From Streptomyces deccanensis (GTDB taxonomy: Bacteria > Actinomycetota > Actinomycetes > Streptomycetales > Streptomycetaceae): DNA of 64,000 bases. Location: positions 6,944,001 to 7,008,000 of the forward strand of contig NZ_CP092431.1 of the NCBI RefSeq assembly GCF_022385335.1, in the 5' to 3' direction. Shown here piece after piece: positions 55,169 to 64,000 of this stretch (position 1 is the first letter of the stretch; every line of letters starts with the position of its first letter). The notes under the pieces are model-generated. The model ran no database searches and had not been told where the DNA came from. It saw nothing but the letters and a program-made list of their open reading frames with translations. The position numbers were made by a program, and so were the translations under genes.

Positions 55169-55606
55169 ATGCCGTCCAATGACGTCCGGACCCTCCTTCA
55201 GGCCGCCGTACCCACGGCAGCCGCCGGCGCGATCGCCGCTGTCGTCAGCGGTGTCGTCGTCGGAGGCAAGGGGGCTCTCGGCGCCGTCGTGGCGGCGGTG
55301 ATCACGATCCTCTTCATGGGAATCGGGCTCTACGTTCTGCAGCGCACTGCCAAATCGCTTCCTCATCTGTTCCAGATGATGGGCCTGATGCTTTACGCGG
55401 CGCAGATTCTGCTGTTGTTCATCTTTCTGTCCGCGTTCAAGGACACCACGCTGTTCCACCCTCGGGCCTTCGCGTTCACGCTGGTCGGCACCACGCTCGT
55501 GTGGATCGCCGCACAGACACGTGCTCACATGAAGGCCAAGATCCTCTATGTCGAACCCGATGCGCCGGCGGGCAACAAGCCCGAAAAATCGGGGCACTCG
55601 TCGTGA
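55169..55606 (+). CDS. atpI: ATP synthase accessory protein I, 145 aa
   Basis: Small polytopic membrane protein (four helices: AAGAIAAVVSGVVVGG, GAVVAAVITILFMGIGL, LMLYAAQILLLFIFL, RAFAFTLVGTTLVWIAA) at the head of the ATP synthase operon, the place of AtpI, which helps assemble the c-ring. ATG at 55169. A polar C-terminal tail (about 120-145). atpB follows after 225 bp, a longer gap than between the other atp genes. Confidence 0.85.
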   Translation: MPSNDVRTLLQAAVPTAAAGAIAAVVSGVVVGGKGALGAVVAAVITILFMGIGLYVLQRTAKSLPHLFQMMGLMLYAAQILLLFIFLSAFKDTTLFHPRAFAFTLVGTTLVWIAAQTRAHMKAKILYVEPDAPAGNKPEKSGHSS

Positions 55607-55831
55607 GGAGTAGGGCCGGGATAAGGGCGTGTGCGAACTCCTGCTATCGTCCGGTGCCAACTGCGGCATCGCGGGCGCGGGCATCTGAGCTGACGCCTGC
55701 TCAATCGCGAGGCTTGATGCCCCCCAGCCGCCCCCACATCCGTAACACCAGTCCAGTGCCGACCCGCGGCTGCGCGCCGCGCCGACACAACGAGGTTGCC
55801 GTACCCATGCGTCACGCCGAAGGAGCCCGTG

Positions 55832-56960
<1,129 letters not shown>

Positions 56961-57000
56961 CGAACCCTGACGAGCAAACCTTTCAACGAAAGGCACTGAT

Positions 57001-57549
57001 GTGATCGCCAACCTGGTACAGCTGGCGGCCGGGGAAGAGCAGAACCCGCTCGTCCCGCCGGGCCCCGAGCTGCTCGTGGGCGCCATCGCCTTCGCCATCG
57101 TGTTCTTCTTCTTCTGGAAGAAGGCGCTTCCGAACATCAACAAGGTTCTGGAAGAGCGCCGCGACGCGATCGAGGGCGGTATCGAAGAGGCCGACCGCAT
57201 GAAGGTCGAGGCCCAGAGCGTGCTGGAGCAGTACAAGGCCCAGCTCGCCGAGGCTCGGCACGAGGCCGCGCGGCTGCGCCAGGAGGCGCAGGAGCAGGGC
57301 GCCGAGCTCATCGCCGAAATGCGGGCCGAGGGCCAGCGGCAGCGCGAGGAGATCATCGCCGCCGGTCACTCGCAGCTCGAGGCCGACCGCAAGGCCGCCG
57401 CTTCGGCGCTGCGCCAGGACGTGGGCAAGCTCGCCACCGACCTGGCCGGCAAGCTCGTCGGTGAGTCCCTGGAGGACCACGCCCGGCAGAGCCGTGTGAT
57501 CGACCGCTTCCTCGACGACCTCGAGGAGAAGGCCGAGGCCACGCGATGA
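57001..57549 (+). CDS. atpF: ATP synthase F0 subunit b, 182 aa
   Basis: Peripheral stalk subunit: one N-terminal helix (ELLVGAIAFAIVFFFFWKKALP, residues 23-44) then a long charged coiled coil to the end. It is separate from delta, unlike the fused b-delta of mycobacteria. GTG at 57001. The stop overlaps the ATG of atpH (ATGA, 57546-57549). Confidence 0.96.
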   Translation: MIANLVQLAAGEEQNPLVPPGPELLVGAIAFAIVFFFFWKKALPNINKVLEERRDAIEGGIEEADRMKVEAQSVLEQYKAQLAEARHEAARLRQEAQEQGAELIAEMRAEGQRQREEIIAAGHSQLEADRKAAASALRQDVGKLATDLAGKLVGESLEDHARQSRVIDRFLDDLEEKAEATR

Positions 57550-58361
57550 ACGGAGCGAGCCGCGAGGCCCTGGCAGCCGCACGTGAGCGCCTCGACGCGC
57601 TGACGGACTCCACGTCCGTGGACGCGGCGCGGCTCGCCGACGAGCTGGCCGCCGTCACCGCTCTGCTCCACCGCGAGGTGTCGCTGCGTCGGGTCCTCAC
57701 CGACCCGGCGCAGTCCGGCGAGGCCAAGGCCGAGCTGGTGGGCCGCATCCTCGGCGGTCAGGTCGGTACGACCACCGTCGACCTGGTGTCCGGTCTGGTG
57801 CGCTCCCGGTGGTCGCAGCCCCGCGACCTGGTGGACGCGCTGGAGCAGCTGGCCGACGTCGCCGACCTCACGGCCGCGCAGCAGTCGGCCACGCTCGACG
57901 ACGTCGAGGACGAGCTGTTCCGCTTCGGCCGGATCGTCGCCTCGAACACCGAGCTGCGGTCCGCGCTGACCGACCGTGCCGCGGGTGGCCAGGCCAAGGG
58001 CGCGCTGCTGAGCAGCCTGCTCGGCGGCCGCGCCAAGGCCACCACCGAGCGTCTGGTGACGCGCCTCGTGACCGCACCGCGTGGACGTAGCCTGGAGGGG
58101 GGACTCGAGTCCCTGTCCAAGCTCGCCGCCGAGCGCCGGGACCGCATGGTCGCCGTCGTCACCTCGGCGGTCCCGCTGAGCGACCCGCAGAAGCGACGCC
58201 TCGGCGCCGCCCTGGCGAAGCTCTACGGCCGCCCGATGCACCTCAACCTCGACGTGGACCCCGGTGTCCTCGGCGGGATCCGGGTGCAGGTCGGTGACGA
58301 GATCATCAACGGTTCGATCGCGGACCGACTCGAGGACGCCGCCCGCCGCCTGGCGAGCTAG
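57546..58361 (+). CDS. atpH: ATP synthase F1 subunit delta, 271 aa
   Basis: Connects stalk subunit b to the alpha/beta crown. It is about 95 residues longer than the E. coli subunit, as in other actinobacteria, with a helical N-terminal domain (about 1-190) and a conserved C-terminal part ([25 protein letters not shown], then [22 protein letters not shown]). ATG overlaps atpF by 4 bases, indicating translational coupling. Confidence 0.95.
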   Translation: MNGASREALAAARERLDALTDSTSVDAARLADELAAVTALLHREVSLRRVLTDPAQSGEAKAELVGRILGGQVGTTTVDLVSGLVRSRWSQPRDLVDALEQLADVADLTAAQQSATLDDVEDELFRFGRIVASNTELRSALTDRAAGGQAKGALLSSLLGGRAKATTERLVTRLVTAPRGRSLEGGLESLSKLAAERRDRMVAVVTSAVPLSDPQKRRLGAALAKLYGRPMHLNLDVDPGVLGGIRVQVGDEIINGSIADRLEDAARRLAS

Positions 58362-58495
58362 TACCCAACTTCATAGCAGTACGTACGTATGTCTGCGGCC
58401 CGGTTGGGCCGTGCAGAGGATTCACCTCTTTCAGGGGGGAGTCCCCATCCCCCCAAGTGAAACTTCGGGCCCAACAAGGAGAGCAGGGAACCCAG

Positions 58496-60091
58496 ATGGC
58501 GGAGCTCACGATCCGGCCGGAGGAGATCCGGGACGCGCTGGAGAACTTCGTCCAGTCGTACAAGCCGGACGCGGCCTCGCGCGAGGAGGTCGGTACGGTC
58601 ACCCTTGCCGGCGACGGCATCGCGAAGGTCGAGGGTCTTCCCTCGGCCATGGCCAACGAACTGCTGAAGTTCGAGGACGGCACCCTCGGCCTCGCGCTCA
58701 ACCTGGAAGAGCGCGAGATCGGCGCCATCGTCCTCGGTGAGTTCAGCGGCATCGAGGAGGGTCAGCCGGTTACCCGTACCGGCGAGGTCCTGTCGGTCGC
58801 GGTGGGCGAGGGCTACCTCGGCCGCGTCGTCGACCCGCTCGGCAACCCGATCGACGGCCTCGGCGAGATCGAGACCAGCGGTCGTCGTGCCCTGGAGCTG
58901 CAGGCCCCGGGCGTCATGGCCCGTAAGTCGGTGCATGAGCCGATGGAGACCGGCTACAAGGCCGTCGACGCGATGACCCCGATCGGCCGTGGTCAGCGTC
59001 AGCTGATCATCGGTGACCGCCAGACCGGCAAGACCGCCCTGGCCGTCGACACGATCATCAACCAGCGCGACAACTGGCGCTCGGGCGACCCGAAGAAGCA
59101 GGTCCGCTGCGTCTACGTCGCCATCGGCCAGAAGGGCTCGACCATCGCGTCGGTCCGCCGCGCGCTGGAGGAGAACGGCGCGCTGGAGTACACGACCATC
59201 GTCGCCGCCCCGGCGTCCGACCCGGCCGGCTTCAAGTACCTGGCGCCCTACACCGGTTCGGCCATCGGTCAGCAGTGGATGTACGAGGGCAAGCACGTCC
59301 TCATCATCTTCGACGACCTCTCGAAGCAGGCCGACGCCTACCGCGCCGTGTCCCTGCTGCTGCGCCGCCCGCCGGGCCGTGAGGCCTACCCGGGTGACGT
59401 CTTCTACCTGCACTCCCGTCTGCTGGAGCGCTGCGCGAAGCTCTCCGACGAGCTGGGCGCGGGCTCGATGACCGGTCTGCCGATCGTCGAGACGAAGGCC
59501 AACGACGTCTCGGCGTTCATCCCGACCAACGTCATCTCCATCACCGACGGCCAGTGCTTCCTGGAGTCGGACCTCTTCAACGCCGGTCAGCGCCCCGCGC
59601 TGAACGTGGGTATCTCCGTCTCCCGTGTCGGTGGCTCCGCCCAGCACAAGGCGATGAAGCAGGTCTCCGGCCGTCTGCGCGTGGACCTCGCCCAGTTCCG
59701 TGAGCTGGAGGCGTTCGCCGCCTTCGGTTCCGACCTGGACGCCGCGTCCAAGGCGCAGCTGGAGCGCGGTCAGCGCATGGTCGAGCTGCTGAAGCAGGCC
59801 CAGTACGAGCCGATGTCCACCGAGGACCAGGTCGTCTCCGTGTGGGCCGGCACCACCGGCAAGATGGACGACGTGCCGGTCGCCGACATCCGCCGCTTCG
59901 AGAAGGAGCTGCTGGAGTACCTGCACCGCAAGGAGCAGGGCCTCATGACCTCCATCAAGGAGGGCGGCAAGCTCTCGGACGACACGCTGACCGCTGTCGC
60001 GGACGCGATCGCCGACTTCAAGAAGCAGTTCGAGACCGCGGACGGCAAGCTGCTCGGCGAGGACGCTCCGGCCGTCAACGTCTCCAAGTGA
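58496..60091 (+). CDS. atpA: ATP synthase F1 subunit alpha, 531 aa
   Basis: Non-catalytic nucleotide-binding subunit. Beta-barrel N-terminal domain, P-loop [12 protein letters not shown] near residue 176, then the [20 protein letters not shown] motif near 295 and the helical C-terminal domain. ATG at 58496 with GGGAAC upstream ([10 protein letters not shown]); 13 residues of the longer frame are rejected. It is about 135 bp after atpH, the region holding a palindromic AGTACGTACGTA. Confidence 0.97.
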   Translation: MAELTIRPEEIRDALENFVQSYKPDAASREEVGTVTLAGDGIAKVEGLPSAMANELLKFEDGTLGLALNLEEREIGAIVLGEFSGIEEGQPVTRTGEVLSVAVGEGYLGRVVDPLGNPIDGLGEIETSGRRALELQAPGVMARKSVHEPMETGYKAVDAMTPIGRGQRQLIIGDRQTGKTALAVDTIINQRDNWRSGDPKKQVRCVYVAIGQKGSTIASVRRALEENGALEYTTIVAAPASDPAGFKYLAPYTGSAIGQQWMYEGKHVLIIFDDLSKQADAYRAVSLLLRRPPGREAYPGDVFYLHSRLLERCAKLSDELGAGSMTGLPIVETKANDVSAFIPTNVISITDGQCFLESDLFNAGQRPALNVGISVSRVGGSAQHKAMKQVSGRLRVDLAQFRELEAFAAFGSDLDAASKAQLERGQRMVELLKQAQYEPMSTEDQVVSVWAGTTGKMDDVPVADIRRFEKELLEYLHRKEQGLMTSIKEGGKLSDDTLTAVADAIADFKKQFETADGKLLGEDAPAVNVSK

Positions 60092-60112
60092 CGTAAGGAA
60101 GGGACCTGACTC

Positions 60113-62463
<2,351 letters not shown>

Positions 62464-62593
62464 CGTCAGGCACATCGTGATCAGTGGGGGGCGAGGCCAC
62501 ACCTCATGGGGTGCGTCCCGCCCCCCTCTGTACTCCCTCTAGAATTGACCCAACACCCGGCCGAGGCGCCGGGTGGTGACCCGAGGAGCCACC

Positions 62594-62968
62594 TTGGCTG
62601 CTGAGCTGCACGTCGCGCTGGTCGCGGCCGACCGAGAGGTCTGGTCGGGCCAGGCCACCCTGGTCGTCGCGCGGACCACGTCCGGCGACATCGGCGTCAT
62701 GCCCGGTCACCAGCCGCTGCTCGGTGTGCTGGAGTCGGGCCCGGTGACCATCCGTACGAGTGAGGGCGGCACCGTCGTCGTCGCTGTGCACGGCGGTTTC
62801 ATCTCGTTCGCGGACAACAAGCTGTCCCTGCTGGCCGAGGTCGCCGAGCTGGCCGACGAGATCGACGTCCAGGGCGCCCAGCAGGAGCTGGAGCGCGCGA
62901 AGGCGGAGGGCGATGCCGCCGCCGAGCGCCGCGCGGATGTACGACTGCGTACGGCGGGTGCGCGCTGA
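62594..62968 (+). CDS. atpC: ATP synthase F1 subunit epsilon, 124 aa
   Basis: Rotor subunit that inhibits hydrolysis. Beta-sandwich (ELHVALVAADREVWSGQATLVV, SGDIGVMPGHQPLLGVL) and a shortened C-terminal helical part. The start is a TTG (62594-62596) with AGGAG upstream; the GTG at 62573 is not supported. It is 130 bp after atpD, a longer gap than within the F1 genes. Confidence 0.96.
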   Translation: MAAELHVALVAADREVWSGQATLVVARTTSGDIGVMPGHQPLLGVLESGPVTIRTSEGGTVVVAVHGGFISFADNKLSLLAEVAELADEIDVQGAQQELERAKAEGDAAAERRADVRLRTAGAR

Positions 62969-62993
62969 GCGCAGACGCCGTGTGATGCTGTAC

Positions 62994-63063
62994 CTCAGCC
63001 GCGGCTGGGTCTGGATGTCCTCATCCCGACCCAGCCGCGGCTGAGGCGAATATGGGTGTTTTT
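62994..63063 (+). terminator. atp operon terminator
   Basis: An 18 bp perfect stem, CTCAGCCGCGGCTGGGTC (62994-63011) with GACCCAGCCGCGGCTGAG (63028-63045), followed after 12 nt by TTTTTT (63058-63063). Strong. Confidence 0.9.
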
Positions 63064-63095
63064 TACGTTTCGTTACCTAGGAGACGAGGAGGTCG

Positions 63096-63554
63096 GTGTC
63101 GATGGTCCTCGCTCTGACTGTGTGCGGTTCGGTGATCGCGCTCGTGGTGGTCGGGCTCTTCGTCTTCGGACTGCGCCGACGCCTCATCCAGCGCTCCGGG
63201 GGCACCTTCGACTGCAGCCTCCGCTGGGACGCGCCGGAGAAACCCGGCAGCGACGAGAGCGGCAAGGGCTGGGGGTACGGCGTCGCCCGCTACAACGGCG
63301 ACCGCATCGAGTGGTACCGCGTCTTCTCGTACTCGCCCCGCCCCCGCCGCGTCCTGGAGCGTGCCTCGATCGAGGTGGCCGGGCGTCGCACCCCCGAGGG
63401 CGAGGAGGAGCTGGCGCTCCTCTCCGACGCCGTGATCCTCGCGTGTCTGCACCGCGGGACCCGGCTGGAGCTGGCGATGAGCGAGGACGCGCTGACCGGT
63501 TTCCTCGCGTGGCTGGAGGCAGCCCCGCCCGGACAGCGAGTGAATGTGGCGTAG
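63096..63554 (+). CDS. DUF2550-domain membrane protein, 152 aa
   Basis: One N-terminal helix (VLALTVCGSVIALVVVGLFVFGL, residues 4-26) then a domain with GGTFDCSLRWD, GWGYGVARYNGDRIEWYRVFSYSPRPRRVL and FLAWLEAAPPG, matching DUF2550, which usually follows the atp operon in Streptomyces. GTG at 63096 (or ATG two codons on) with GAGGAGG upstream. The 3' end lies inside a terminator hairpin (63536-63568). Confidence 0.9.
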   Translation: MSMVLALTVCGSVIALVVVGLFVFGLRRRLIQRSGGTFDCSLRWDAPEKPGSDESGKGWGYGVARYNGDRIEWYRVFSYSPRPRRVLERASIEVAGRRTPEGEEELALLSDAVILACLHRGTRLELAMSEDALTGFLAWLEAAPPGQRVNVA

Positions 63555-63568
63555 CCACTTTCACTCGC
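63536..63568. terminator. bidirectional terminator overlapping the DUF2550 stop
   Basis: GCGAGTGAA-TGTGGC pairs with GCCAC-TTTCACTCGC around a 3 nt loop; the TAG stop is within the loop and stem. It separates the convergent DUF2550 and chitinase genes. Confidence 0.75.
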
Positions 63569-63569
63569 T

Positions 63570-63605
63570 GGGTGGGGGTCCCCCCGGACGAAGTCTGGGG
63601 GAGCG
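63570..63605. repeat. dispersed palindrome family B, second copy
   Basis: GGGTCCCCCCGGACGAAGTC followed by TGGGGGAGC: CCCCCGGAC pairs with GTCTGGGGG around GAA. It is similar in design to 47990-48035. A short direct repeat (AATGTGGCGTAG / AATGTGGCCTAG) flanks it. Confidence 0.7.
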
Positions 63606-63631
63606 TCAATGTGGCCTAGTACTGCTCGGTA

Positions 63632-64000
<369 letters not shown>

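Overview
This window is a high-GC actinobacterial chromosome segment, almost certainly Streptomyces. GC is strongly biased at third codon positions, GTG and TTG starts are frequent, Ku and LigD-type end-joining genes are present, and the order lysA-hom-thrC-thrB-rho-rpmE-prfA-prmC-sua5-glyA-wecA-atpIBEFHAGDC is the one I remember from the SCO53xx region of S. coelicolor (synteny recalled, not searched).

Left part (1-28 kb), accessory and regulatory. A small hypothetical gene, a TetR regulator, an AurF-like diiron oxygenase, a Pro/Gln-rich membrane protein and a DUF3291 protein come first. They are followed by a translationally coupled RodA/FtsW and penicillin-binding protein pair, a secreted SH3-like protein, a sensor kinase translationally coupled to a lipoprotein gene with no response regulator beside it, a CX5R phosphatase and a NERD-domain protein. 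Next is a non-homologous end-joining neighbourhood (LigD-type polymerase, UvrA-like ABC protein, VOC protein, Ku), then an orphan ketosynthase between two long repeat-rich gene-free stretches, a YbhN-type membrane protein and a 1036-residue GAF/GAF/SpoIIE/HATPase regulator. At 24.3-29 kb lies a meta-cleavage aromatic catabolism cluster (flavin monooxygenase, alpha/beta hydrolase, extradiol dioxygenase) divergent from a TetR regulator. This cluster looks as if it is decaying: the monooxygenase is split by two compensating frameshifts, and a truncated, frameshifted relic of a 2-hydroxypentadienoate hydratase (mhpD-like) lies directly behind the regulator.

Middle (29-35 kb), island-like. A thin-ferredoxin-type protein, a 454-residue protein with two C-terminal membrane helices, and a divergent 969-residue protein sit against the 3' end of a tRNA-Arg(CCG) gene. 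The 969-residue protein joins an HsdM-type N6-adenine methylase, an HsdS-like target-recognition segment and a C-terminal extension carrying an RNxxxH (HEPN-type) motif. There is no HsdR, and the methylase gene is visibly more AT-rich than its neighbours. This pair is the best candidate for an undescribed defence system.

Right part (34.5-64 kb), conserved core. A single-domain response regulator and an ArgRS-derived protein lacking the catalytic core are followed by lysA, hom, thrC, thrB (aspartate-family amino acids), rho with its intrinsic terminator, a secreted trypsin-like protease, an LCP protein, rpmE, prfA, prmC, sua5, a low-molecular-weight phosphatase homologue whose nucleophilic cysteine is serine, glyA with a structured leader, a WecA-type transferase and the complete nine-gene ATP synthase operon. 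The operon has a Crp-type and a Rex-type palindrome upstream. The window ends with a DUF2550 gene and the 3' end of a GH18 chitinase gene on the minus strand. At least two families of dispersed palindromes recur in the intergenic regions.
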